Source: an uncultured Clostridia bacterium
Lineage (GTDB): Bacteria; Bacillota; Clostridia; TANB77; CAG-508
Length of the DNA stretch: 8,253 nt
Assembly: GCA_944390505.1 (NCBI GenBank)
Contig: CALXQF010000046.1
Span: 1-8,253 of the forward strand
Direction: 5' to 3'
Shown here: positions 1 to 7,832 of the stretch, in pieces
How positions within the stretch are numbered: the stretch's first letter is position 1
How the letters are laid out: every line of letters starts with the position of its first letter
Translations under genes and position numbers: made by a program
Notes under the pieces: model-generated
Database searches by the model: none
Told to the model about the DNA's origin: nothing
Seen by the model: the letters and a program-made list of their open reading frames with translations, nothing else

Positions 1-3000
1 TACTTAGATATGGCAGAAGCATTAAAAGAAGAAGCTTTTGATTATCGAGATTATGAAGAAGAATTAAAAAATCATGTGGATGAACCAATTAAAGAAACAA
101 CAGATAAAGAAATTAAAATTAATGTTAATTCACAAGAACAATATATGATTATTGGTCCATATAAAATGGAATATGTAGAAGGAAATTCAGCTAGTGCTAA
201 ATTTGCTGGAATTTCCGACATGGTAGTAAAAGGCTATAATGATGAAGAAAAACAAGAATTTATTAAAGATATAGAAATTGTCAGCTACATTCAAAATGGT
301 GTAGAACATGAACTTCAATTCTTTACACCTTTAGAAGAAGAAGGATATGTGGATAGAAATGAACAATCCTATCCAGTCAGTGGTGAGGAATTTTATATTA
401 AAATTAAAAATCCTAACCAAAATGTGACAGATAGTAATCAAAGAGTAAGATACATCAATATAAAAGTAGAATATTCTTATATGACAGTTTATGCAATTCA
501 ATGTGAATTAGAAGGTCGTCAATTAGTAGCAAAACCTGTTAGAACAGGACATGATGATTCCTATAATGCAGATGGAGAATTAACATCTTGTAGTGTTGAC
601 TACAGATGGCAAGTAAGTGAAAATCCTTTACCACAACAATTCATGATAGATGCATGGGGAGAAAGAAACCTTTATCAATTAGAAATTGAACTAGATGGAA
701 ATGGAAACGGCAAAGGAATTGACATTACCATGAAACTAGGTGGTTATGTATGGGAAGATGTCAAAGGCAATAAACAAAATGTTTCAGATGGTATTTATTC
801 TAGCCTATATAATGCAGAAGAAATCGATAGAATTCTTCCAAATGTAAAAGTAACATTATATGAATGCCCAGTAGATGAAAACGGAAATTTACAATATCAA
901 AATGGAGAATTAGTTAGTCATGTAGCAGATTTAATGGCAAATGCTGATTTAGAAAATTTATCAGATTCTGAATTACAATATTACATGAACCCAACTATTA
1001 CAGATGAATATGGATATTATCAATTTAATGGATTAAATTCATCTAATAAATATTATGTAACATTCGAATACAATGGACAGATTTATTTACCAACAGAATA
1101 TTTAGTAATTGACATGGAAGAGGATGGAAGTTTTGTTCATGCAGATTCAGTAAGTGACATGGTATTTAATGTAAAATTGTATAATACTGATATTTGGAAT
1201 GCAACTTCTAAAGGAACAGAAGACCAAGACTTAAGAGATGACTATAATACACAATTTGGAGAAATTGGTTCCTCACCTAAAAACTACGTTTCTAGTAATT
1301 CTTTAGAAAGTGGAGAATTATTAAGAGAAGGAAGCACTTATTATAATGAAACATTTTCTACCAACGACTTAATGGGATTTGGACTAAATGAAGATGGAGG
1401 AGATTATGAAGAACAAGATGTGCAATTAATTGATGGATTTTATGAAATTCAAGATGGATATGTAGTAGAAACAGACACAATTCGTGAAGGTGAAATAAGT
1501 TTAAGAATTCAAGATTATATGGAAACACACCATCAATATCCAGATGAAGAAGCTTTATATGATATCTATCAAGAAATTGTGGATGATTATGCAAGAAGTT
1601 CAGTAGAAAGAGAAACATTATGGAAAAAGTTGCAATTTATTGAAGATTGCAAAATGCAAGCATATACTGGTTCACCATTTGAGAATGGAGAAATTGACTT
1701 ATACCCAGTATATGACGACTTTACCATTGATAATGAAAATATGGTGATTCCAGGAGAAGGAACAAAGCCACCAATTTATGATGGACAATACTATGTAAAC
1801 CTTGGATTATGGAGAAGAGAGCAAAATAACTTAGCATTAAGAAAAGATATTTATCGTGCAGCAACAAGAATTAATGGCAAAACAGAGGTATATGAATATG
1901 ATAAACGTTCTGATGATGATAAATATTGGGAAATCCAATTAAGAATGCAAGACTATAATAATTATTATGGAACAAATTATAACAGAGAATTATACCCAGC
2001 AGATTATTACTATAGAGCAGAAGAAACTAACCTTTATGGTAGTGAATTAGAACTATATGTTACCTATAAAATCACCATCAGAAACTCTTCACAAGGATTA
2101 TTAAATGAAATTACAGAAGTGGTAGACTATTATGATGAAGACTATACCTATATGCCAGACTTATCATGGGTAATGTATAAAAACGATAATACAGAAAACA
2201 ACCAAAAAGTATCTATTTCTAGAGATGAATACTATAATATGATTGATAACTTAGATTTAGGTGAAATTGCCTATGCAAGAGATATTGATAGTAGTTATTC
2301 TACAAGAGCAAATTCAGATGGTACTTATTGCGGAGATAGTATTTATGGTGATAATTCTAAACAAGATTTAGAGCAAGAGTTCAATAGTGTTTATATTAAT
2401 GGTTTAGATGGAAAACAATTAGCAACTGGTGAAAATGCATATATCTACTTAACATTTAAAGTAAATTCAGACAGCCAAGGACCAGTTATTCTAGATGATG
2501 ATGATAGCTTAAAACAAAACTATGTTGAAATTAATGGATATAGAAGCTATTATTCAGATGGAACAACAATGCCAAATGAAGTAGTAATAGAAGGAAATGA
2601 CACAGTGGCAGGAATTATTGATATGAACTCAACCCCTGGTAACTTAAGCTTAGATGATTTAGAAGGCAATAAATATGAAAAGAACTTTGAAGATGATACA
2701 GATAGGGCAAAAGGAATTAAAGTTTTACTAGAGGAAGAAGCAATTAGAAATATCATTGGTAATGTTTGGGAAGATGAAAGAACTGAAAGTATAAGCGACT
2801 CCATCATAGGAGACGGTGTAAGACAAGAAGATGAAATTGGCATCCAAGGTATTACTGTAGAATTAGTAGAAAAATTAGATAATGGAAGTGAATATGTATG
2901 GCAATCTGTACAAACAGATGAAAATGGAAACTACAGATTTTCTGATATCATTCCAGGTAACTATATTGTAAGATTTAGGTATGGACATAATAATGAAACT

Positions 3001-4503
3001 GTTCTAACAGCACCAGATGGAGGAGAAAATGCAGTATCTTATAATGGACAAGACTTTAAATCAACTGTATATCAACAAGATTTAGCAAACAATACAGGAA
3101 TATCTGATTATACAGATGAATACTATAATATCCAAGAAGCAGATAGAATGAGTGTCAATGAAGAAACTGATTTATCAGATGCAAAAGACTTATGGGAAAA
3201 CAAAACAATTGATACTGGTAGAACAGGAAACAATGGGACTCACTATGAAGACGAAACATTCCAAGGTAGAACACAAGTAAATGGGTATAGTAGTTCTAAT
3301 GTTAATAACTATCAAGCAGAAGTATTAGCATCACCATATGCAGATGAAATAGATGAAACAAAAATACAAGAATTAATCAATCATACCAATATGACAGCAG
3401 AAACAGCTATTATTGTATTAGAAGGAGAATATAACAGAACTACTTCAGATGGATACAATGATCAAAGTAATGGTGCAAATGATTATCTATACGGAAACGA
3501 CATCAACAGTAATTACACCTTAAATAATGTAGACTTTGGATTAACAGAAAGACCAAAAGCACAGCTAGAAATAGATAAAGAAGTAACAAATGTAAGATTA
3601 ACTTTAGCAAATGGAAATCTATTATTTGATGCTAACGAAGCAGCAGACAATTTGATTTGGGTAGATGGAGAAAAATATCAATTAAACGAAGCTATGAAAA
3701 ACGGAAAATATGAAGAATATTATGATGAAAGCAAAGAAGATGAAAATTACCACCGTTACTCATACAGAGAAGAGATTAACAAGCTAATTACAGGACTTTA
3801 TGGAAGCGGTCAAAATGGATTAATTCAAGCAACAATGGATGAAGAATTAATGCATGGTGCAACCATTCAAATTAGCTATCAATTAACAGTAACCAATGTT
3901 GGAGAAACAGATTACACAGGTCAAGATTTCTATTATAAAGGGGATGGAGCAAATGAAGATAATAAAGTAACTACTACTGCTAATATTGTACTTGACTATG
4001 TAGCTAACAACTTACAATATAGAGAAACAGACAATGAAAACTGGGAGGTAGTAAGCGCTGAAAACTTAACAAATAATGATGATAGCAAACTAAATGATCG
4101 TCTTGTAAATAATAGTTTAACAGAACAGATTAATCAGTTTAATACAATTATACAAACTACTGGATTAAACGCAAACTTAAAACCAGGAGAAGAAACAAGC
4201 AAAGAATTGTTATTATCACAATTAATTACATCACAAAATACACAAGATGATAAAAGCTATGATAATATTACAGAAATTGTACAAACATCAAATACAGCAG
4301 GTAGAAGAATGGCATACTCTATTGTAGGAAACCAAGATCCAACTACTACTCCAACAGAAGTAGACTCTGCTATGTCAGAAAAAGTTATGATATTACCACC
4401 ATTTGGTGTAATGACATATATTATCTATGCAGGAATTGCTATTGCAGCTATTGCAATACTTGCTGTGGGAATTGTAGTGATTAAGAAAAAAGTGACAAAA
4501 TAG
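1..4503 (+). CDS. Large SdrD-B-like repeat surface protein, C-terminal part (5' end outside window)
   Basis: The frame is open from base 1 (codons for YLD precede the first Met at 10), so the gene very probably starts upstream and its signal peptide is not visible. Residue numbers count from the Met at 10. Residues 1-240 form a beta-rich region (IGPYKMEY near 49, YQLEIEL near 224) without a family I can name. Two related modules follow. Module 1 has an SdrD-B-like domain (GGYVWED 244-250, TDEYGYYQF 331-339) and then a DUF11-like part (LGLWRRE 598-604, VTYKITIRN 684-692). Module 2 repeats the order (IIGNVWED 915-922, TDENGNYRF 969-977, FGLTERP 1176-1182, ISYQLTVTN 1288-1296). A hydrophobic helix (about 1470-1491) and the tail KKKVTK follow LPPFG (1462-1466). 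The family works as stalk-like adhesin or surface-layer proteins outside the cell; that role is inferred here. The composition is acidic and Asn/Tyr-rich. A hairpin terminator follows the stop, so this is the last gene of its transcript. Confidence 0.88.
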   Translation, partial: YLDMAEALKEEAFDYRDYEEELKNHVDEPIKETTDKEIKINVNSQEQYMIIGPYKMEYVEGNSASAKFAGISDMVVKGYNDEEKQEFIKDIEIVSYIQNGVEHELQFFTPLEEEGYVDRNEQSYPVSGEEFYIKIKNPNQNVTDSNQRVRYINIKVEYSYMTVYAIQCELEGRQLVAKPVRTGHDDSYNADGELTSCSVDYRWQVSENPLPQQFMIDAWGERNLYQLEIELDGNGNGKGIDITMKLGGYVWEDVKGNKQNVSDGIYSSLYNAEEIDRILPNVKVTLYECPVDENGNLQYQNGELVSHVADLMANADLENLSDSELQYYMNPTITDEYGYYQFNGLNSSNKYYVTFEYNGQIYLPTEYLVIDMEEDGSFVHADSVSDMVFNVKLYNTDIWNATSKGTEDQDLRDDYNTQFGEIGSSPKNYVSSNSLESGELLREGSTYYNETFSTNDLMGFGLNEDGGDYEEQDVQLIDGFYEIQDGYVVETDTIREGEISLRIQDYMETHHQYPDEEALYDIYQEIVDDYARSSVERETLWKKLQFIEDCKMQAYTGSPFENGEIDLYPVYDDFTIDNENMVIPGEGTKPPIYDGQYYVNLGLWRREQNNLALRKDIYRAATRINGKTEVYEYDKRSDDDKYWEIQLRMQDYNNYYGTNYNRELYPADYYYRAEETNLYGSELELYVTYKITIRNSSQGLLNEITEVVDYYDEDYTYMPDLSWVMYKNDNTENNQKVSISRDEYYNMIDNLDLGEIAYARDIDSSYSTRANSDGTYCGDSIYGDNSKQDLEQEFNSVYINGLDGKQLATGENAYIYLTFKVNSDSQGPVILDDDDSLKQNYVEINGYRSYYSDGTTMPNEVVIEGNDTVAGIIDMNSTPGNLSLDDLEGNKYEKNFEDDTDRAKGIKVLLEEEAIRNIIGNVWEDERTESISDSIIGDGVRQEDEIGIQGITVELVEKLDNGSEYVWQSVQTDENGNYRFSDIIPGNYIVRFRYGHNNETVLTAPDGGENAVSYNGQDFKSTVYQQDLANNTGISDYTDEYYNIQEADRMSVNEETDLSDAKDLWENKTIDTGRTGNNGTHYEDETFQGRTQVNGYSSSNVNNYQAEVLASPYADEIDETKIQELINHTNMTAETAIIVLEGEYNRTTSDGYNDQSNGANDYLYGNDINSNYTLNNVDFGLTERPKAQLEIDKEVTNVRLTLANGNLLFDANEAADNLIWVDGEKYQLNEAMKNGKYEEYYDESKEDENYHRYSYREEINKLITGLYGSGQNGLIQATMDEELMHGATIQISYQLTVTNVGETDYTGQDFYYKGDGANEDNKVTTTANIVLDYVANNLQYRETDNENWEVVSAENLTNNDDSKLNDRLVNNSLTEQINQFNTIIQTTGLNANLKPGEETSKELLLSQLITSQNTQDDKSYDNITEIVQTSNTAGRRMAYSIVGNQDPTTTPTEVDSAMSEKVMILPPFGVMTYIIYAGIAIAAIAILAVGIVVIKKKVTK
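739..4311 (+). repeat. Two diverged copies of a composite SdrD-B + DUF11-like module
   Basis: The protein-level repeat units lie at about 739-2703 and 2752-4311. Landmarks occur in the same order in both: G-x-VWED, then TDE-x-G-x-Y-x-F, then V-[N/D]-x-GL-x-x-R, then a charged LRKD/LEIDKE strand, then [T/S]Y-x-[I/L]-T-[I/V]-x-N, then an NG-rich C-terminal part. Copy 1 ends with STPGNLS (874-880) and EDDTD (894-898). Copy 2 ends with EIVQTSNTAGRRM (1422-1434) just before the anchor. The copies are too diverged to align well at DNA level, which suggests an old duplication. Confidence 0.65.
4393..4500 (+). other. C-terminal membrane anchor with LPPFG in the sorting-signal position
   Basis: This encodes LPPFG, then VMT, then about 22 mostly hydrophobic residues from TYR-rich start to IVVI, then KKKVTK. 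The order pentapeptide, hydrophobic helix, short basic tail is that of a sortase sorting signal. The pentapeptide lacks the Thr of LPXTG or PPXTG (Phe takes its place). The region may be a plain C-terminal membrane anchor or a variant or decayed sorting signal. Confidence 0.6.
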
Positions 4504-4507
4504 GACT

Positions 4508-4526
4508 ATTGGGGACAGACACATTT
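4508..4526 (+). repeat. GGGGACAGAC-type intergenic repeat fragment
   Basis: The sequence ATTGGGGACAGACACATTT lies five bases after the surface-protein stop codon. Its GC-rich core stands out against the AT-rich flanks. From memory, GGGGAC(A/G)GxC elements of this kind recur between genes in many Firmicutes and are linked to REP-associated (Y1/IS200-like) transposases. Only one copy is visible here and no transposase is present, so this would be a solitary remnant. The assignment rests on pattern recognition. Confidence 0.4.
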
Positions 4527-4553
4527 AGGCATATTTTGATATTAGCGAAACTA

Positions 4554-4598
4554 AGGACTATCTAATTTAAAAATAAATTAGGTAGTCCTATTATTATT
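4554..4598 (+). terminator. Intrinsic terminator of the surface-protein gene
   Basis: A 16-base-pair stem (4554-4569 with 4574-4589) has one G-U pair and a four-base A loop. The distal end of the stem is AGGACT/AGTCCT. It is followed by TTATTATT rather than a pure T run, so it may be less efficient than the terminator at 8077. It lies 50 bases after the stop codon and ends the upstream transcript before spoIIE. Confidence 0.7.
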
Positions 4599-4795
4599 GA
4601 TAAATTGTCAAGTGAAAAGTTTAAAGTAAATGAAATTTGCATAATTAAATTACTGCAAATGATAATTATATTGACGTTTCTCTTGTAATATTCAAGATTT
4701 TGCGGTAAAATAAAACAGTAAAAAGTTTAAAAAAGTAAAAAGAACACAAAAGATGGCAAAAAAGAGGGAAAACTTTTTTAATAAAGGTATCTAAA

Positions 4796-4828
4796 ACGAC
4801 AAACATTTTAAAAAGCTTGTACTAGAAT
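4796..4828 (+). promoter_or_regulatory. Candidate spoIIE promoter with 21-base spacing
   Basis: ACGACA (4796-4801) is followed after 21 bases by TAGAAT (4823-4828). In Bacillus subtilis the spoIIE and spoIIG promoters use sigma-A with an unusually long spacer, and Spo0A~P binds over the -35 area. Here the -35 area reads AACGACAAA, five of seven matches to the inverted 0A box TTCGACA. A TGTCAAA (4836-4842) fits a relaxed 0A box on the other side. The -10 is good and the -35 weak, as expected of an activator-dependent promoter. This is a candidate only, because such matches are common in AT-rich DNA. Confidence 0.35.
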
Positions 4829-4919
4829 AATGGCATGTCAAAATTTTAAGGAGAGTTTATCAATAAAAGTAAAACTTTAAAATAGACAATTAAATATAAC
4901 AGATACCAATTAAAAAAGT

Positions 4920-4928
4920 AGGGGTGAT
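4920..4928 (+). promoter_or_regulatory. spoIIE ribosome binding site
   Basis: AGGGGTGAT matches the 3' end of 16S rRNA (AGGAGGTGAT) with one mismatch and ends six bases before the GTG at 4935. A TAA in the same frame at 4911-4913 rules out an upstream start. The ATG at 4927, inside the site, is in another frame. Confidence 0.75.
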
Positions 4929-4934
4929 GGAAAA

Positions 4935-7445
4935 GTGTTTCAAAATATACAAAAAGATATTCAAGAAGAATATCAAGATGATAGACCAAATCAAGCTAGA
5001 AGATCTATAAAAGAAATATTAAAAGGGCTATTTAGTTTGCAAAACATTGCACTTTATATCATAGCTATTATGATATCCATGGTAGGTTTTCGTGCAGAAA
5101 GTTTTATTTTAAGTATTAGCCCATTTGCAATTAGTTTTCTAGCAGCAATGCTTAGTAATCGTATGCCAATTGGGATTGTTTATATACTTACATTAGTTGG
5201 TACTTTTATTTCTTTTGGAGCCAATAGCTTATTAATATATTTTTTAACAACACTAGTATTTTTTATTTTTGTTCTTATGAAAAGACCAACAGAACAAGAA
5301 GAAGTGAATGAACAAAAAAAGGTAGGAATTCATCTTTTTCTAGCAGTTTTACTAGTACAAGTTGTACCAATGTTCTTCAGAAATTTTTATGTGTATGATT
5401 TATTAACTAGTATTATGCTTGCGATTTCTAGCTACATTTTTTATAAAATATTTACCAATTCTATTTTAATGATTAAAGAATTTGGAAATAAAAGGGTATT
5501 TTCTATTGAAGAAGTAATGGGAACTAGTTTATTACTTTCTATTAGTTTATGTGCATTAACTGATGTTTCCATTTTTGGATATAGTCTACGTAACACATTA
5601 AGTATCCTCATTGTCCTTATTTTAGGATGGAAAAATGGAATGTTAGTAGGAGCAACAGGTGGAATTACCATAGGAGTGGTACTAGGTATTATAGGAGATA
5701 GTGAACCAATCATGGTAGCTTCTTATGCTATTTCAGGGCTAATTGCAGGTATTTTCTATAAACTTGGTAAAATAGGTGTAATAGCAGGCTTTATTTTAGG
5801 TAATGTAATACTAACTTATGTAGCCAATGGAAATACAGTTCCAGTGATTTTGATTCAAGAAATTTTAATTGCATCATTAGGATTATTAGCAGTGCCAAAA
5901 AGATTTCAAATTGACATACAAGACTTATATGGAAAAAATAAACTATTGCCAGAAACAACCAGTAGAAGTTTAGCAGAAAATCAAGATACTATTTTTAAAT
6001 TAAATAGTATGTCAGAAACAATCTCTGATTTAGCAAAAAGCTATCAAGAAGCAGCCACTACAGTATTAGAGGAAGAAGATGTTAGGCAACAAGAACTATC
6101 TAATGAACAAGTATTTAAAGAAGAGTTAGAGGTAAATTTGTCTCAGCTAGAAAATAATTTGCTTTATGATGACATAGAAGAAAACCGTGATGGAATTGTA
6201 GATGATGTTTTCAATCATTTATTAAAAAATGAATTAATTACAGAAAAAGAATTGGTGACTATTTTTGAAAATAGAAATCATTATATTGTAGGCTTTACAG
6301 AGAAAAATCCACAAGTACAAGAAGATGTTTCCAAAATGATTAAAGCAATTAATTCTGCTTATCGTATTAGCAAGATGAATTTTATCTGGAAAAAGAAAAT
6401 GCAAGAGAGTAAAAAGAATGTATCTTCTCAGCTAGAAGGCGTATCAGAAGCTATTTCACAAATGGCAGAAGAAATGGAACAAGAAGAAAAAAATCCATTT
6501 TCAGTACAAGAACAAGAGATATTATCCTTACTAAAACAAAAAGAAATAGAGATAAGACAGATAAAAATAAAACAAAATACAACAGGAAGGTATTTTGTAG
6601 AAGTTTATACGGACTTATGTGAAAATGAAGACGGCAAACAATGTAATATCAAAAAAATTGCAAAAATATTAGAAAAAGTTTTGCAAACTAAGATGAATAT
6701 TCAAGGACAAGAGTGTGGAATAAGAGAGCAAAAAGTGCAATGCAAATTTACCTATTATTCAGAAGATAATTATAAATTACAAGTAGGTGTTGCTACTACC
6801 ACAAAAGCAGGGTCTCCTGTTTCAGGAGATAGCCATATAGAAACAAAACTAGAAGATGGTAAATATTTATTAGCAATTAGTGATGGAATGGGTTCAGGGC
6901 CGGAGGCAATGAAAAGCAGCAAAGTAGCCATTAAAATGTTAGAAAGATTATTAAAAGCCGGTTTTGATAAAGAATCTTCTTTAAAATTAATTAATTCAAC
7001 ATTAATTGCTAATACCAAAGAAGATATGTATGCAACACTAGACATTCAAATATTAGATTTATTTGCAGGAAATATGGAATTTATCAAAAATGGTGCTTGT
7101 CCAACTTTCGTGAAAAGAAAAAAAGAAGTACAATTATTAAAATCCATTACACTTCCAGCAGGAATTATGGAAAATCCAGATTTAGTAGTGTATGACTACG
7201 ACCTAGAAGATGGAGATATTATTGTAATGTGTAGTGATGGAGTCATTGATGCTAACACAGAATATATTAATAAAGAATTATGGGTAAAATATTTATTAGA
7301 AGATATACAGTCAGATGATGCACAGCAAATAGCAAATATGATTATTAATGAAGCGGTAGATCACCAGTTTGGTATGCAAAAAGATGATATTACGGTTATT
7401 GTAGCAAAAGTAAATAGTAAGAAAGAAAATAAAAAAATAGTATAG
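4935..7445 (+). CDS. spoIIE: Stage II sporulation protein E, membrane-anchored PP2C phosphatase
   Basis: SpoIIE dephosphorylates SpoIIAA-P at the polar septum, which releases sigma-F in the forespore. It also helps place the asymmetric septum by interacting with FtsZ. At 836 residues it matches the usual length (about 827 in B. subtilis). Residues 37-325 are a chain of hydrophobic helices consistent with about ten membrane segments. Residues 330-590 are a charged linker or regulatory region. Residues 600-830 are the PP2C/SpoIIE phosphatase domain: SGDSH (630-634), SDGMGSG (649-655, with metal-binding Asp650), KNGACPTFVKR, LPAGI, CSDGVID (766-772, Asp768) and KDDITV (816-821). All expected acidic metal ligands appear present. 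The start is GTG with a strong ribosome binding site, and it is the only start available. The gene stands alone: a surface protein lies upstream and a convergent regulator downstream, without the tilS-hpt-ftsH neighbours common in other Firmicutes. Confidence 0.96.
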   Translation: MFQNIQKDIQEEYQDDRPNQARRSIKEILKGLFSLQNIALYIIAIMISMVGFRAESFILSISPFAISFLAAMLSNRMPIGIVYILTLVGTFISFGANSLLIYFLTTLVFFIFVLMKRPTEQEEVNEQKKVGIHLFLAVLLVQVVPMFFRNFYVYDLLTSIMLAISSYIFYKIFTNSILMIKEFGNKRVFSIEEVMGTSLLLSISLCALTDVSIFGYSLRNTLSILIVLILGWKNGMLVGATGGITIGVVLGIIGDSEPIMVASYAISGLIAGIFYKLGKIGVIAGFILGNVILTYVANGNTVPVILIQEILIASLGLLAVPKRFQIDIQDLYGKNKLLPETTSRSLAENQDTIFKLNSMSETISDLAKSYQEAATTVLEEEDVRQQELSNEQVFKEELEVNLSQLENNLLYDDIEENRDGIVDDVFNHLLKNELITEKELVTIFENRNHYIVGFTEKNPQVQEDVSKMIKAINSAYRISKMNFIWKKKMQESKKNVSSQLEGVSEAISQMAEEMEQEEKNPFSVQEQEILSLLKQKEIEIRQIKIKQNTTGRYFVEVYTDLCENEDGKQCNIKKIAKILEKVLQTKMNIQGQECGIREQKVQCKFTYYSEDNYKLQVGVATTTKAGSPVSGDSHIETKLEDGKYLLAISDGMGSGPEAMKSSKVAIKMLERLLKAGFDKESSLKLINSTLIANTKEDMYATLDIQILDLFAGNMEFIKNGACPTFVKRKKEVQLLKSITLPAGIMENPDLVVYDYDLEDGDIIVMCSDGVIDANTEYINKELWVKYLLEDIQSDDAQQIANMIINEAVDHQFGMQKDDITVIVAKVNSKKENKKIV

Positions 7446-7513
7446 ATTATTTTTAGGACAAATCTATGTAGTTTTACAAAAATGTAATAGAAAATTCATC
7501 GGATTTAATAATT

Positions 7514-7556
7514 AAAGAGATATTATTAATTTACAAAAATTCATAATATCTCTTTT
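7514..7556. terminator. Bidirectional terminator between spoIIE and the HTH gene
   Basis: A 13-bp stem AAAGAGATATTAT/ATAATATCTCTTT (7514-7526 with 7543-7555) is extended, past one mismatch, by AATTT/AAATT (7528-7532 with 7537-7541) around the loop ACAA. On the plus strand the stem runs into TTTT. On the minus strand it runs into TTTAATTATT. It overlaps the stop codon of the convergent HTH gene (7555-7557), so it can end both transcripts. Confidence 0.7.
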
Positions 7557-7752
7557 AAGAAACTCTCTTTTGAATAATTTGATGAACATATTGACCAATT
7601 TCTTTATCACTTAATTTTAAAATTTTAATTAATTTTTCTAAAATATCAGTACGTGGTAAACAAATTTCTTTATCTATTCTAATATATTGCCTTAAGCTAA
7701 TATCTAGCAGTAAAGACATTTTTTCTTGTGTATAACCTAAATCTTTTTTCAC
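7555..7752 (-). CDS. Small Cro/CI-type helix-turn-helix regulator, short at the N-terminus
   Basis: The 65-residue protein has the HTH_3 pattern: GYTQEKMSLLLDIS (residues 6-19, helix 2 and turn), then LRQYIRIDKE (20-29, recognition helix in the place of the usual SxxYIxxIExG), then LPRTDILEKLIKIL (helices 4-5). It would be a DNA-binding repressor or activator in the cytoplasm. Family members normally carry about ten more residues forming helix 1 before the TQE; here only MKKDLGY remains. The GTG at 7752 is the only start in this frame because TGA lies at 7758-7756. GGTGAT (7768-7763) sits ten bases ahead. An ATG at 7759 in another frame begins MISEK, which resembles the missing start, so a small deletion or frameshift is possible. 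It diverges from the pilin-like gene and probably controls the shared intergenic region. Confidence 0.72.
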   Translation of the reverse strand: MKKDLGYTQEKMSLLLDISLRQYIRIDKEICLPRTDILEKLIKILKLSDKEIGQYVHQIIQKRVS

Positions 7753-7778
7753 TAATCATGTAATCACCAAAAAAATCA

Positions 7779-7810
7779 TGTCATAGATTGTCATAATTTG
7801 GTATTGACAT
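7779..7810. promoter_or_regulatory. Cluster of TGTCA motifs, candidate operator
   Basis: TGTCATA occurs at 7779-7785 and again at 7789-7795, exactly ten bases (one helical turn) apart. TGACA (7805-7809) is the inverse copy and overlaps the -35 box of the rightward promoter. TGTCA at 7789-7793 and TGACA at 7805-7809 form an inverted repeat with an 11-base centre. The cluster lies upstream of the rightward -10 and downstream of the leftward start, where a bound regulator could affect both genes. The HTH protein next to it is the obvious candidate binder, by position only. Confidence 0.4.
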
Positions 7811-7832
7811 TAAATATCACATTATCTATTAT
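7804..7832 (+). promoter_or_regulatory. Sigma-A-type promoter of the pilin-like gene
   Basis: A perfect TTGACA (7804-7809), a 17-base spacer and TATTAT (7827-7832) make the best vegetative promoter match in the window. Transcription would start near 7839, leaving a leader of about 40 bases before the ATG at 7881. Confidence 0.65.

Larger units (their letters stand above)
4599..4934 (+). other. Gene-free spoIIE upstream region
   Basis: No ORF with a ribosome binding site is present. The longest Met-started frames are 16 codons or fewer. The stretch holds a 7-bp dyad ATTTGCA/TGCAAAT (4635-4641 and 4654-4660), a smaller dyad TCTTG/CAAGA (4681-4697) behind a TTGACG (4671-4676), and repeated AGTRAAAAGTTTAAA-like stretches (4611-4625 and 4717-4731). 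A Shine-Dalgarno-like AAGGAGAG (4848-4855) has no ATG, GTG or TTG at usable distance. The region is probably regulatory for spoIIE. Confidence 0.6.

Noticed and set aside
1358..1618. Minus-strand open frame, 86 residues, inside the surface-protein gene
   Set aside because: It is a low-complexity Leu/His/Phe-rich product of reading the acidic repeat gene backwards, with no ribosome binding site or domain.
2550..2843. Minus-strand open frame, 97 residues, inside the surface-protein gene
   Set aside because: It is a Ser/Pro-rich shadow of the coding strand with no recognisable motif.
4758..4779. AAAAAAG/CTTTTTT hairpin upstream of spoIIE
   Set aside because: Almost only A-T pairs in a homopolymer setting. 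Such a match is expected by chance here.
4848..4885. AAGGAGAG as ribosome binding site of a small gene upstream of spoIIE
   Set aside because: No ATG, GTG or TTG lies at usable distance. The nearby ATG at 4830 precedes it and opens only 16 codons.
5441..5713. Minus-strand open frames within spoIIE (also 6770-7045)
   Set aside because: Both are antisense to well-conserved spoIIE coding sequence, including the phosphatase motifs, and show no features of their own.
7442..7467. Hairpin ATAGATT/AATCTAT overlapping the spoIIE stop codon
   Set aside because: Seven A/T-rich pairs with a 12-base loop and no T run. The hairpin at 7514-7556 is a far better terminator.
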